A DNA stretch of 64,000 nucleotides from Roseomonas indoligenes (GCF_017813365.1 NZ_JAGIZA010000018.1:1-64000); one strand, 5' to 3'; positions 34,819 to 43,614 are shown, counted from the first letter of the stretch. The notes: a model not told the origin generated them from the sequence alone. Program-made: numbers and translations.

Positions 34819-35280
34819 TCACAGCGGCAGCGGCCCGTCCGACTTCACCTCCTCCATGACGGCGTAGGTGCGCGTCTCGCGGACGCCGGGCAGGCCGAGC
34901 AGGACCTTTCCCAGGAAGTCGCGATAGGCGGCCATGTCGCGGACCCGGGTCTTGACGAGGTAGTCGAAGCCGCCGGCCACCATGTGGCATTCCAGCACCT
35001 CGGGCGCACGGTTCACGGCCTGGGCGAAGCGGTCGAACACGTCCGGCGTGGTCTTGTCGAGCAGCACCTCGACGAAGACAAGAAGGCCGAAGCCCAGCCG
35101 GTGCGGGTCCAGCCGCGCGCCGAAGCCCGTCACCAACCCTTCCTTCAGCAGCCGCCGCATCCGCTCGCTCGTCGCGGTCGGGGAGAGGCCGATGCGGTCC
35201 GAGAGTTCCAGGTTGGTGATCCGCCCCTCGCGCTGGAGGATGGCCAGCATCATGCGGTCGGTCCGGTCGAGTTCCTGCAT
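34819..35280 (-). CDS. Lrp/AsnC-family regulator, probable proline-responsive activator of putA
   Basis: A 153-residue Lrp-type regulator. Helix-turn-helix at about 5-55 (LDRTDRMMLAILQREGRITNLELSDRIGLSPTATSERMRRL) and an RAM ligand domain at about 65-145 (FVEVLLDKT, VLECHMVAGGFDYLVKTRV). The gene is divergent from putA with 118 bp between starts. In alphaproteobacteria an Lrp-type PutR beside putA activates it in response to proline, and this arrangement matches that. The PutR identity is inferred from context. Confidence 0.85.
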   Translation of the reverse strand: MQELDRTDRMMLAILQREGRITNLELSDRIGLSPTATSERMRRLLKEGLVTGFGARLDPHRLGFGLLVFVEVLLDKTTPDVFDRFAQAVNRAPEVLECHMVAGGFDYLVKTRVRDMAAYRDFLGKVLLGLPGVRETRTYAVMEEVKSDGPLPL

Positions 35281-35356
35281 CTCTCACGCCCATCGCGCCG
35301 CTTTGGGGTGAATCCTGCGGCATCGCGGCGGATCTATCGCATGTTGATCCGGCGCG

Positions 35357-35373
35357 GACAGCCCTAGGCTGTC
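35357..35373. promoter_or_regulatory. Dyad in the putA-lrp intergenic region
   Basis: GACAGCC-CTA-GGCTGTC, a perfect 7-bp inverted repeat, is centred 34 bp before the putA start. It is a candidate binding site for the divergent Lrp-type regulator or a 5'-leader hairpin. Lrp sites are loosely conserved, so the assignment is tentative. Confidence 0.35.
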
Positions 35374-35398
35374 GACGCTATCCAGGACCGACGCGACC

Positions 35399-38300
35399 AT
35401 GAGTACCGCCACCCTGCCCAAGACCGGCTGGACGCCATTCCAGGCCCTGGCCGACGAGTTGCGGCCGCAGTCCTCGCTGCGCGCGGCCGTCACCGCGGCC
35501 TATCGCCGGCCGGAGGAGAGGTGCCTGCCCCCGCTGATCGAGGCCGCCGCCCTCTCGCCGGAGGGGGAGGCCGCGGCCGCCTCCCTTTCCCGCCGCCTCG
35601 TCACCGCGCTGCGCGCCAAGCGCCGCAGCAGCGGGGTGGAGGCGCTGGTGCAGGAGTTTTCTCTTTCCAGCGGGGAAGGGGTGGCGCTGATGTGCCTCGC
35701 CGAGGCCCTGCTCCGCATCCCCGACACCGCCACGCGCGATGCGCTGATCCGCGACAAGATCGGCGGAGGCGACTGGGCCGCCCATCTCGGCCACTCGCCC
35801 TCCCTCTTCGTCAATGCCGCCACCTGGGGGCTGGTGGTGACCGGGCGCCTCTCCTCCACCAACAGCGAGGCGGGGCTGGGCGCCGCGCTGACGCGGCTGA
35901 TTGCCCGCGCGGGCGAGCCGGTGATCCGCCGGGGCGTCGATCTCGCCATGCGGATGATGGGCGAGCAGTTCGTCACCGGGCAGACGATCGAGGAGGCGCT
36001 GGCCCGCAGCCGCGCCCTGGAGGCGAAAGGCTTCCGCTATTCCTACGACATGCTCGGCGAGACCGCGACGACGGCGGAGGACGCCGCGCGCTACCTGCGC
36101 AGCTACGAGCGCGCGATCCAGGCCATCGGCAGAGCCTCCGCCGGGCGCGGGATCCAGGACGGGCCGGGCATTTCCATCAAGCTCTCCGCCCTGCACCCGC
36201 GCTACGCCCGCGCACAGCGGGCGCGCGTGATGGCGGAGCTGCTGCCGCGCGTCGCGGAACTCGCCGTGCTGGCGCGCCGCCACGACATCGGCCTGAACAT
36301 CGACGCGGAGGAAGCGGACCGGCTGGAGCTCTCGCTCGATCTGCTGGAGGCGCTCTGCCAGGACGAGCGGCTGGCCGGCTGGAACGGCGTCGGCTTCGTC
36401 ATCCAGGCTTATCAGCGCCGCGCGCCCTTCGTGATCGACTTCGTGGTGGACCTCGCCCGCCGCACCGGGCGGCGCATGATGGTGCGGCTGGTGAAGGGCG
36501 CCTACTGGGACAGCGAGATCAAGCGCGCCCAGATGGATGGGCTGGAGGGCTTCCCGGTCTTCACGCGCAAGATCCACACGGACGTTTCCTACCTCGCCTG
36601 CGCGCGCCGGCTCCTGGCGGCGCCGGACGCCATCTTCCCGCAATTCGCCACCCACAACGCGCGCACGGTGGCTGCCATCCACGAGATGGCCGATCCCACC
36701 GTCTGGCATCCCGGCCAGTACGAGTTCCAGTGCCTGCACGGGATGGGCGAACCGCTCTACGAGGAGGTGGTCGGCCAGGACCACCTGAACCGGCCCTGCC
36801 GCATTTACGCCCCGGTCGGCACGCATGAGACGCTGCTGGCCTATCTCGTCCGGCGCCTGCTGGAGAACGGCGCCAACTCCTCCTTCGTGAACCGCATCAA
36901 CGACCCGGACGTGCCGGTGGAAGCGCTGGTCGCGGATCCGGTGGCAGAGGCGCGCGCCCTCTCGCCTCGTGGCCGCCCGCATGATGGCATCGCGCAGCCG
37001 CGCGCCCTGTTCGGTGCGGCGCGCTTGAACTCGGCGGGGTTGGACCTGACGAACGAGGACCGCCTCGCCGCGCTGGCGGCGACCCTGCGGGAAGGCGTCA
37101 CGCCTCTCCGCGCCGTGCCGCTGCTGGGCGACGGTCCTGTGGATGGCGAGGCGCGGGAGGTCCGCAACCCCGCCGACAGGCGCGACCTGGTGGGGCATGT
37201 CGTGGAGGCCGGCGATGCGGTCGTGGATTCCGCCCTGCTGCACGCAGATGCCGCCGCAACCGCCTGGGCTGCCACGCCCCATGCCGAGCGGGCCGCGATG
37301 CTGGATCGCGCGGCCGAGCTGATGGAGGCCCGCATGGACGTCCTTCTCGGCCCCATCGTGCGGGAGGCTGGCAAGTCCCTGCCCAACGCCATCGGCGAGG
37401 TGCGGGAGGCCGTGGACTTCCTGCGCTACTACGCCGCCGGCGCGCGCGGCTTCGGGCCAGGGCACCGCCCGCTTGGCCCCGTGGTCTGCATCTCGCCCTG
37501 GAACTTCCCGCTGGCCATCTTCACCGGCCAGGTAGCGGCCGCGCTGGCCGCGGGGAATCCCGTGCTGGCGAAGCCGGCGGAGGAGGTGTCGCTGATCGCC
37601 TCCCTCGCCGTGGGCCTGCTGCGCGAGGCCGGGGTGCCGCCCGCCGCCCTTCAGCTCCTGCCAGGCGATGGGAAGGTGGGGGCGCGGCTGGTGGCCGATC
37701 CGCGCATCCAGGGCGTGATGTTCACCGGCTCCACGGAGGTGGCGCGGATGATCCAGCGCGGGCTGGCCGGGCGCCTCGGCGCCGCCGGGCAACCCATTCC
37801 GCTGATTGCGGAGACGGGCGGGCAGAACGCGCTGGTGGTGGACAGCTCGGCCCTTGTGGAACAGGTGGTGGCGGATGTCCTCGCCTCCGCCTTCGACAGC
37901 GCGGGCCAGCGCTGCTCAGCGCTGCGCGTGCTCTGCCTGCAGGAGGAGGTGGCGGACCGCGTGCTGGCGATGCTGAAGGGCGCGCTGGCGGAGCTCTCCC
38001 TCGGCAACCCCGAGCGGCTCTCCACCGATATTGGCCCCGTCATCACGGAGGAGGCGCGCGCGAGCATCCAGGGCCATGCGGACGCCATGCGCGCGGCGGG
38101 CCGCCCCGTGCACGCCCTGCCGTTGCCGGAGGCGTGCCGCCACGGCAGCTTCGTCGCGCCGGCGATCATCGAGATCACCGATATCGCGGAGCTGGAAAGA
38201 GAAGTCTTCGGGCCGGTGCTGCACGTGCTGCGTTTCCGGCGCGATGCGATGGACGCCCTGCTGCGCGACATCAACGCCACCGGCTTCGGCCTGACCTTCG

Positions 38301-39040
38301 GCGTGCATTCCCGCATCGATGAGACGATCGCGCGGCTGACGGGCCAGGCGGGTGCGGGCAACATCTACGTCAACCGCAACCTGATCGGCGCCGTGGTCGG
38401 CGTGCAGCCCTTCGGCGGGCACGGCCTGTCCGGCACCGGCCCGAAGGCGGGCGGCCCGCTCTACCTGCGCCGCCTCCTCGCCGTTGCCCCCGCCGATCCG
38501 CCCTTGCCGGACCGTCCCGCGCTTACCGCCGCCGCGGCCTTCCTGGACTGGCTGCGCGGCAGGGTTCCGGAGGAGCTGGCCGCGCGCTGCACCGCGCAGG
38601 TCCGGCCGTCCCGCGCAGGGTTGGAGATCGACCTGCCCGGTCCCGTCGGCGAGGCGAACCGCTACGGCCTTCATGCCCGCGGCACCGTTCTCTGCCGCGC
38701 GGAGACGACCGAAGGGCTGCTGGTGCAGATCGCGGCCTGCCTTGCCACCGGAAACCTGGCTCGCGTGGAGACCCCGCCGGAGGACCTGCCCCTCATCCTC
38801 GCCGGCCATGTCCCGCCAATCCGTGGCGACGGGATCGGCGGCTGCCAGGCCGTCCTGTTCGAGGGCGCGCCGGAGGCGCTGAAACGCTTGGCAGAGGCCG
38901 TCGCCGTGGCTGAGGGGCCGATCCGCCCCATCCTCACACCGCAGGAAGGTCTTTACCGATTGGACATGCTGATGGCGGAGCGCTCCGTCAGCACCAACAC
39001 CGCAGCGGCCGGCGGGAACGCCAGCCTGATGAGCCTTTGA
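35399..39040 (+). CDS. putA: Bifunctional proline dehydrogenase / delta-1-pyrroline-5-carboxylate dehydrogenase
   Basis: A 1213-residue PutA that converts proline to glutamate in two steps. A helical arm is followed by the FAD proline dehydrogenase barrel (about 180-480; GISIKLSALHPRY, NIDAEEADRLELSLDL, RLVKGAYWDSEIKRAQ, FATHN). The NAD-linked aldehyde dehydrogenase domain (about 570-1010) has catalytic C839 (AFDSAGQRCSALR) and general base E805 (IAETGGQNA). A C-terminal extension to 1213 is consistent with longer PutA types. No ribbon-helix-helix DNA-binding domain precedes the arm, so this PutA cannot self-repress like the E. coli protein; the divergent Lrp-type gene probably regulates it. 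Confidence 0.95.
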   Translation: MSTATLPKTGWTPFQALADELRPQSSLRAAVTAAYRRPEERCLPPLIEAAALSPEGEAAAASLSRRLVTALRAKRRSSGVEALVQEFSLSSGEGVALMCLAEALLRIPDTATRDALIRDKIGGGDWAAHLGHSPSLFVNAATWGLVVTGRLSSTNSEAGLGAALTRLIARAGEPVIRRGVDLAMRMMGEQFVTGQTIEEALARSRALEAKGFRYSYDMLGETATTAEDAARYLRSYERAIQAIGRASAGRGIQDGPGISIKLSALHPRYARAQRARVMAELLPRVAELAVLARRHDIGLNIDAEEADRLELSLDLLEALCQDERLAGWNGVGFVIQAYQRRAPFVIDFVVDLARRTGRRMMVRLVKGAYWDSEIKRAQMDGLEGFPVFTRKIHTDVSYLACARRLLAAPDAIFPQFATHNARTVAAIHEMADPTVWHPGQYEFQCLHGMGEPLYEEVVGQDHLNRPCRIYAPVGTHETLLAYLVRRLLENGANSSFVNRINDPDVPVEALVADPVAEARALSPRGRPHDGIAQPRALFGAARLNSAGLDLTNEDRLAALAATLREGVTPLRAVPLLGDGPVDGEAREVRNPADRRDLVGHVVEAGDAVVDSALLHADAAATAWAATPHAERAAMLDRAAELMEARMDVLLGPIVREAGKSLPNAIGEVREAVDFLRYYAAGARGFGPGHRPLGPVVCISPWNFPLAIFTGQVAAALAAGNPVLAKPAEEVSLIASLAVGLLREAGVPPAALQLLPGDGKVGARLVADPRIQGVMFTGSTEVARMIQRGLAGRLGAAGQPIPLIAETGGQNALVVDSSALVEQVVADVLASAFDSAGQRCSALRVLCLQEEVADRVLAMLKGALAELSLGNPERLSTDIGPVITEEARASIQGHADAMRAAGRPVHALPLPEACRHGSFVAPAIIEITDIAELEREVFGPVLHVLRFRRDAMDALLRDINATGFGLTFGVHSRIDETIARLTGQAGAGNIYVNRNLIGAVVGVQPFGGHGLSGTGPKAGGPLYLRRLLAVAPADPPLPDRPALTAAAAFLDWLRGRVPEELAARCTAQVRPSRAGLEIDLPGPVGEANRYGLHARGTVLCRAETTEGLLVQIAACLATGNLARVETPPEDLPLILAGHVPPIRGDGIGGCQAVLFEGAPEALKRLAEAVAVAEGPIRPILTPQEGLYRLDMLMAERSVSTNTAAAGGNASLMSL

Positions 39041-39051
39041 CGGCAAAAGAC

Positions 39052-39300
39052 CCAGGGGGCGCCCCCTGGACCCCCGCCAGGAGGCTGGTTGGACCTATAG
39101 GTCCAACCCTGGACCTGCGTTGGGCTGCCGCGGAACTGACCGGATATGTCAGCCTCTGCGATCGGGATCGATCCTGCCCTTGCAGTCGCCTCGGCTCCAC
39201 GAGCCGAGGCGCACGTCAGCCGGGGAGTCCCAAAGCCTAGAAGAAGATGATGGTGAGGGGGCTGGGGAGAGGAAGAATTCCTTCTTCCTCTCCCCGGGAC
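39052..39300. repeat. Multi-hairpin intergenic repeat, copy A
   Basis: The stretch after putA contains four well-formed inverted repeats in a fixed order: an 18-bp GC palindrome (39052-39069), the perfect 22-bp palindrome GGTTGGACCTATAGGTCCAACC form at 39087-39108, a 10-bp stem with a CAC loop (39188-39210), and a 14-bp stem with loop TTCC (39264-39295). A small CTGAC/GTCAG stem lies between. The same series, with related but not identical sequence, occurs at 48086-48341. Both copies lie in the gap between a plus-strand stop and a minus-strand stop. It looks like a dispersed repeat with terminator-like structure. Confidence 0.8.
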
Positions 39301-39328
39301 AGACCGCCACCGCAGAACCGGACCATCC

Positions 39329-41110
39329 CTAACGCCCGATCGCGTAGGCCTGCATGAGGCGCGGCGTCGCCGCCGCGATCACGAACCCGTCCTCCCGCCC
39401 CACGGCGCAGACGCGGCCGAGGGACCAGGGCGCCTCCACCTTCACGCGGTGGCCGCGGCGTTCCAGCGACGCGATGGCGTCCGAGCCCAGGCGGTCCTCC
39501 ACCAGCAGGCGGCCGGCCTCGAAGGTGCGGGGGTAGAAGGATTGCGGGAAGTGCTTGCTGGTGAAGAGCGGAAGGTCGATGGAGGCCTGTAGGTCCAGCC
39601 CGTGGTGCAGGCGGCGGAGCAGGACGGCGAGGGTCCATTGGTCCTGCTGGTCGCCGCCCGGCGTGCCCATGGCGAGGATCGCTTCCCCGTTGCGCGTGAC
39701 GAGGGTGGGGGTGAGGGTGGTGCGGGGGCGGGTGCCCGGCCGCAGGTCGCTCGGCAGGCCAGCGTTGAGCCAGCCCATCTGGCCGCGGGTGGAGATGGAA
39801 AAGCCGAGGCCGGGCACGGCGGGGGAGGATTGCAGCCAGCCGCCGGAGGGCGTGGCGGAGATCATGTTGCCCCAGCGGTCCACCACGTCGAGATGGACCG
39901 TGTCGCCCCATTCCACGGGAAGGGGGGCGAAGGTGGGCTCGCCATGGCCGATGCCGACGGGCGTCTCGGCGCCGGCCATGGCGAGGATGCGGCGCATCGC
40001 TTCCGCCGCGCCGGGCAGGTCGCCGGGGATGAGGTCAAGCGAGGCCGTCTCACCCACCAGGGCGCGGCGGCGGTTGGCGTAGTCGCGGGAGAGGAGGGTA
40101 TCGAGCGGGATCTCCGACGCGTCGGGATCGCCGTAGAAGACCTCGCGATCGGCGTAGGAGAGCTTCATGCACTCCACCACCGTGTGCACGAATTGCTCCC
40201 CGGCCGGGTCCATGCCGGCGATGTCGTAGCCTTCCAGCAGGGCGAGGGTCTGGAGGAGGACGGGGCCCTGACCCCAGGGGCCGGTCTTGTGGACCGTGAC
40301 GCCGGCGTGGTCGCGCGAGACGGTGCGCTCCACCCGCGCCTCGTAGCGCGCGAAGTCGTCGGCCTGCAGCAGTCCGCCGTGGCGCCGGCCGCTGGAATCC
40401 ATCAGCTCCGCCGTGCGATAGAAGCGGTCCACCGCCTCGGCCACGAAGCCGCGGTAGAAGGCGTCCCGCGCGGCCTGGATCTGCCGCTCGCGGTCGGCGC
40501 CGGCGGCCTCGGCCTCGGCCAGGATGCGGCGGTAGGTGGCGGCGATGCCGGGGGTGCGGAAGCGGCTGCGCGGGCGCGGCACCTCGCCGCCGGGGATCCA
40601 CACCTCCGCCGAACTGGGCCATTCCGCGGGGAAGAAGTCGCGCGCCGGCAGGATGGAGGCGGAGACGCGGGGCAGCACGGGGAAGCCATCCTCGGCATAG
40701 CCGATCGCGGCCTCCAGCACGGCGCGCGGGCTCCAGGTCCCGTGGTCGCGCAGCAGCAGCATCCAGGCGCCGAAGGCGCCGGGCACGACGGAGGGTAGGA
40801 GGCCGGTGCCGGGGACCTGCTTCAGGCCCAGCGCCGCGAAGCGCTCCGGCGTGGCGGCCATGGGGAAGGGGCCCTGGCCGCAGATCACCACCGGCTCCGG
40901 CGCGTCGTGCCGCTTGAGGATGATCGGCACCTCGCCGCCCGGGCCGTTCAGGTGCGGCTCCACGATCTGCAGCACGAAGCCGGCGGCCGCGGCCGCGTCG
41001 AAGGCGTTGCCGCCGCGCTCGAGCACGGACATGCCGACGGCGCTGGCAAGCCAGTGCGTGGTGGCCACCGCGCCGAAGGTGCCGCGGATTTCCGGACGGG
41101 TCGTGAACAT
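39329..41110 (-). CDS. Gamma-glutamyltransferase-family Ntn hydrolase
   Basis: A 593-residue member of the gamma-glutamyltranspeptidase family, self-cleaving N-terminal nucleophile hydrolases acting on gamma-glutamyl or related amides. The N-terminal half begins with the usual GAVATTHWLASAVGMSVLERGGNAFDAA. The processing site and nucleophile threonine are in WGDTVHLDVVDRWGNMIS, followed by the TPTLV and GTPGGDQQ oxyanion segments. There is no signal peptide, so it may be cytoplasmic, unlike classical Ggt. The ATG at 41110 has CGGGAGCCCTGC upstream; the frame extends 8 codons further. A 22-bp palindrome lies just upstream. The substrate may be an amide other than glutathione, as in cephalosporin acylase-like members. 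Confidence 0.85.
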   Translation of the reverse strand: MFTTRPEIRGTFGAVATTHWLASAVGMSVLERGGNAFDAAAAAGFVLQIVEPHLNGPGGEVPIILKRHDAPEPVVICGQGPFPMAATPERFAALGLKQVPGTGLLPSVVPGAFGAWMLLLRDHGTWSPRAVLEAAIGYAEDGFPVLPRVSASILPARDFFPAEWPSSAEVWIPGGEVPRPRSRFRTPGIAATYRRILAEAEAAGADRERQIQAARDAFYRGFVAEAVDRFYRTAELMDSSGRRHGGLLQADDFARYEARVERTVSRDHAGVTVHKTGPWGQGPVLLQTLALLEGYDIAGMDPAGEQFVHTVVECMKLSYADREVFYGDPDASEIPLDTLLSRDYANRRRALVGETASLDLIPGDLPGAAEAMRRILAMAGAETPVGIGHGEPTFAPLPVEWGDTVHLDVVDRWGNMISATPSGGWLQSSPAVPGLGFSISTRGQMGWLNAGLPSDLRPGTRPRTTLTPTLVTRNGEAILAMGTPGGDQQDQWTLAVLLRRLHHGLDLQASIDLPLFTSKHFPQSFYPRTFEAGRLLVEDRLGSDAIASLERRGHRVKVEAPWSLGRVCAVGREDGFVIAAATPRLMQAYAIGR

Positions 41111-41126
41111 GCAGGGCTCCCGGGTC

Positions 41127-41148
41127 GGAACCAATCATGATTGGTTCC
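41127..41148. promoter_or_regulatory. Perfect 22-bp palindromic operator
   Basis: GGAACCAATCATGATTGGTTCC is a perfect palindrome 16 bp upstream of the GGT-family start, in the divergent gap with the GntR gene. A related half-site, AACCAATC, recurs at about 41227-41235. This is very likely the operator of the GntR protein at 41248. Confidence 0.65.
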
Positions 41149-41225
41149 ATATCGATCCGCCGTTTCCCGGCGTGCCGGTTGTCGTAGCCGATGCGGCGAG
41201 GGGCAGAAAGCTTGCCGACACGGCA

Positions 41226-41247
41226 AAACCAATCTAGCAAAGGTTCC
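41226..41247. promoter_or_regulatory. Degenerate second operator overlapping the gntR leader
   Basis: AAACCAATC-TAG-CAAAGGTTCC keeps the AACCAATC left arm and GGTTCC right end of the palindrome at 41127. It runs directly into the GntR start codon, so occupancy would shut off the regulator's own gene. Confidence 0.45.
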
Positions 41248-42012
41248 ATGCCCGCCCACCCCGCCGCCGACCGGCTGGAGGCCCACCTCCAGGAGGTCGG
41301 CCTCAGGCCAGGCGACCGCCTGCTCCCCGAGCGCCAGCTCACCGCGCGCCTCGGCATCAGCCGCCGCGCGCTGCGGGCGGTGCTGGGCGAGATGGAATTG
41401 CAGGGCCGGATCTGGCGCGGCGTGGGCCAGGGCACCTATCTCGGCGCGAAGCCCGCCACGGCCCGCCGCGCGAACCCGGCGGCCCAGGCCAGCCACCCGC
41501 TCGCGGTCATGGAGGCGCGGATGACGCTGGAGCCCGCCATGGCGTCGCTGGCCGCGATCAAGGCGACGGCGGCGGACATCGAGGCGATCGCCCGCGCCGC
41601 CGGCCGCGGCGCCGAGACGAGCGACCAGGAGAGCTGGGGCCGCTGGGACGGGGCCTTTCATGGTGCCATCGCCCGCGCCTGCCACAACCCGCTGCTGCTG
41701 GCGGCCTTCGAGACGATCGAGGCCGGCCGGGCGCTGACGGACTGGGGCCGGCTGCGCGCCGCCATCACCACGAAGCCCATGCGCCAGGCCTCCGCACTGG
41801 AGCACGGGGCCATTTCCGCCGCCATCGCCGCGCGGGACGCGGCGGCGGCGCAGCGGGCCATGCGCGCCCACCTGCAGTCGGTCCAACTCGCCATCCAGAG
41901 CGAGGAAGCCGGCTGGAATGACACGCCGGAACCGCGGGAACACGCGGACGGCCACGCCACCACGGTCGAACCCGTTGAGCGAGCCGCAACTCGCAGGATA
42001 TCCAGGCCATGA
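41248..42012 (+). CDS. GntR/FCD-family transcriptional regulator
   Basis: A 254-residue FadR-subfamily regulator. Winged helix at about 5-70 (LEAHLQEVGLRPGDRLLPERQLTARLG, ISRRALRAVLGEMELQGRIWR, GVGQGTYLG). The FCD ligand domain covers about 85-215 (EARMTLEPAMASLAA, WDGAFHGAIARACHNPLLL, EHGAISAAIAARDAAAAQRAMRAHL), with metal-type Asp and His positions. It overlaps the downstream Bug gene by an ATGA. It is divergent from the GGT-family gene across an exact palindrome, consistent with control of both and of itself. Confidence 0.9.
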   Translation: MPAHPAADRLEAHLQEVGLRPGDRLLPERQLTARLGISRRALRAVLGEMELQGRIWRGVGQGTYLGAKPATARRANPAAQASHPLAVMEARMTLEPAMASLAAIKATAADIEAIARAAGRGAETSDQESWGRWDGAFHGAIARACHNPLLLAAFETIEAGRALTDWGRLRAAITTKPMRQASALEHGAISAAIAARDAAAAQRAMRAHLQSVQLAIQSEEAGWNDTPEPREHADGHATTVEPVERAATRRISRP

Positions 42013-43004
42013 CCCGATCCCACCTCTCTCGCCGCAGCGCGCTCTCGCTCCTCGCGACGCCCGCCCTGGCGGTGCTGCCGCGCGCGGCGCGCGCGCAGGA
42101 CAGCTATCCCAGCCGCCCCGTCAGCGTGATCGTGCCCTGGGCGCCGGGCGGCTCCACCGACATCCTCGGCCGCGTGCTGGCGGAGCCGCTGCGCGTCTCA
42201 ATGGGCCAGCCCTTCGTGGTGGAGAACCGCTCCGGCGCCTCCGGCAATATCGGCTCGGCCTATGTCGCGCGCTCCGCACCGGACGGGCAGACGCTGCTCT
42301 TCGCGACGATGAGCACGCACGCGATGAACGACGCGCTGTTCCGCAACATGCCCTTCAACGGCGTGGAGGATTTCACCCCCATCGCGCTGCTGGCCTATGT
42401 GCTGAACACGATGGTGGTCCATCCCTCCGTGCCGGCGAGCACGGTTCCCGAGTTCATCGCCTACGCCAAGGCCAATCCCGGCAAGGTCGCCTATGCTTCC
42501 GCAGGGCCCGGTTCCACCAACCATCTCTGTGCCGCCATGTTCGCGCAGATGGCCGGGCTGGACATGGTGCACGTGCCCTATCGCGGCGGCGCGCCCGCCA
42601 CGCTGGACACGGTGGCCGGCCAGACGCAGCTCTTCTTCTCCGCCGGCACGCAGACGCTGGACCATGTCCGCGCGGGGCGGCTGAAGTTGCTGGGCGTGAC
42701 GGAAGGCCGCCGCTCCACCCTGCTGCCGGAGGTGCCGACGGTGGGTGAGAGCCTGCCGGGCTTCGAGATGGCCGTGTGGTATGGCGCGCTGGGCCCGAAG
42801 GGCATGCCGCCCACCCTGGTGAACCGGCTGAACGGCGAGATCAACCGCGCGCTGATGCTGCCGGAGGTGAAGGACAAGATGGCCGCGATCGGCGTGGAGG
42901 TGGTGAACGAGACCCCGGCCGCCTTCGCCGGCCAGCTGCGCGCGGATGCGGTGAAGTGGCGCCGGCTGATCCAGGAGCTGGGCATCGACAAGTCCGATGC
43001 CTGA
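42009..43004 (+). CDS. Bug/TctC-family substrate-binding protein
   Basis: A 331-residue exported binding protein with an SRRSALSLL leader that could be a Tat signal, cleaved near ARAQD. Motifs are VSVIVPWAPGGSTDILGR, VENRSGASGNIGSA and VAYASAGPGSTNHLCAA. It is co-transcribed with the upstream GntR gene (ATGA overlap) and its last codons overlap the following GAF gene by 8 bp. The ligand may be a product or substrate of the divergent GGT-family amidase. No membrane partner is encoded nearby. Confidence 0.9.
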   Translation: MTRSHLSRRSALSLLATPALAVLPRAARAQDSYPSRPVSVIVPWAPGGSTDILGRVLAEPLRVSMGQPFVVENRSGASGNIGSAYVARSAPDGQTLLFATMSTHAMNDALFRNMPFNGVEDFTPIALLAYVLNTMVVHPSVPASTVPEFIAYAKANPGKVAYASAGPGSTNHLCAAMFAQMAGLDMVHVPYRGGAPATLDTVAGQTQLFFSAGTQTLDHVRAGRLKLLGVTEGRRSTLLPEVPTVGESLPGFEMAVWYGALGPKGMPPTLVNRLNGEINRALMLPEVKDKMAAIGVEVVNETPAAFAGQLRADAVKWRRLIQELGIDKSDA

Positions 43005-43473
43005 CCTCCTGCCCGGCCTTGTCGAGGCTTTCGAGGCGGCGGCCCGGGAGGAGGGGCCGCTGCCGCGGATCCGTGCCGCCGACCGGCTCGGGCGCGAGCG
43101 GATGGGGCAGCGGCTCCTCACCGCCATGGTCTTTGACCGGGAGGCGATGACGGTGCAGCGCCTCTTCAGCTCCCGCCCGGACGAGTATCCGGTGGGTGGG
43201 CGGAAGCCGAAGCGGGACACGGCCTGGGGCCGCCAGGTGCTGCTGGAGGCGCGCCGCTTCGAGGGCGAGGGCGAGGCGGCGATTCGCGAGCACTTCGCGG
43301 ATCACGAGGTGATCCTTGGCCTCGGCCTGCGCAGCATCGTCAACGCGCCGATCGTCCTGGGCGGGCGCTGCGTCGGCACGCTCAACATCCTCTGGCCGGA
43401 GCCGGTCCTGACCCCCGGGCGCATCGAGGCGGCGCGGATGCTCGCCCTGCTGGCCACGCCGGACTGGGCCTGA
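42997..43473 (+). CDS. Small GAF-domain protein
   Basis: A 158-residue single GAF-like domain. Residues about 10-150 show the family layout, with QRLLTAMVFDREAMTVQRLFSS early and LGLRSIVNAPIVLGGRCVGTLNIL late, the latter being the diagnostic GAF sheet. It has no output domain. It starts inside the Bug gene (8-bp overlap). Free GAF proteins of this kind bind small molecules and may serve as cytosolic sensors or enzymes; the function is not evident. Confidence 0.75.
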   Translation: MPDLLPGLVEAFEAAAREEGPLPRIRAADRLGRERMGQRLLTAMVFDREAMTVQRLFSSRPDEYPVGGRKPKRDTAWGRQVLLEARRFEGEGEAAIREHFADHEVILGLGLRSIVNAPIVLGGRCVGTLNILWPEPVLTPGRIEAARMLALLATPDWA

Positions 43474-43480
43474 CAGGGCC

Positions 43481-43499
43481 GGATGCCCAGGGGGCATCC
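43481..43499 (+). terminator. Hairpin after the GAF gene
   Basis: GGATGCCC-AGG-GGGCATCC, a perfect 8-bp stem with a 3-base loop, begins 7 bp after the GAF stop. It probably ends the gntR-Bug-GAF transcript. The U-tract is absent. Confidence 0.55.
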
Positions 43500-43614
43500 A
43501 CCGTGCCATGTCCGGCGCAACATCCCGCTGGCCACGCAGAACCCGGTCCGAGGCGCGATTGCGGCTTTCCCAGGACTATGGCCACACTCGCGCCCGGCAG
43601 GTGAGGGATCGGGG

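Noticed and set aside
32420-35323. A 967-codon frame extending the SulP protein upstream
   Set aside because: The segment before 34630 has no SulP-like content and runs antisense through an intergenic gap into the lrp gene.
35378-37792. An 804-codon frame antisense to putA
   Set aside because: His/Gly/Arg-rich translation without motifs, mirroring the putA codons, whose active-site residues are intact.
39087-39108. Treating the 22-bp palindrome as a recombination or att site
   Set aside because: No integrase is present and the palindrome is one part of a larger ordered hairpin repeat after convergent genes.
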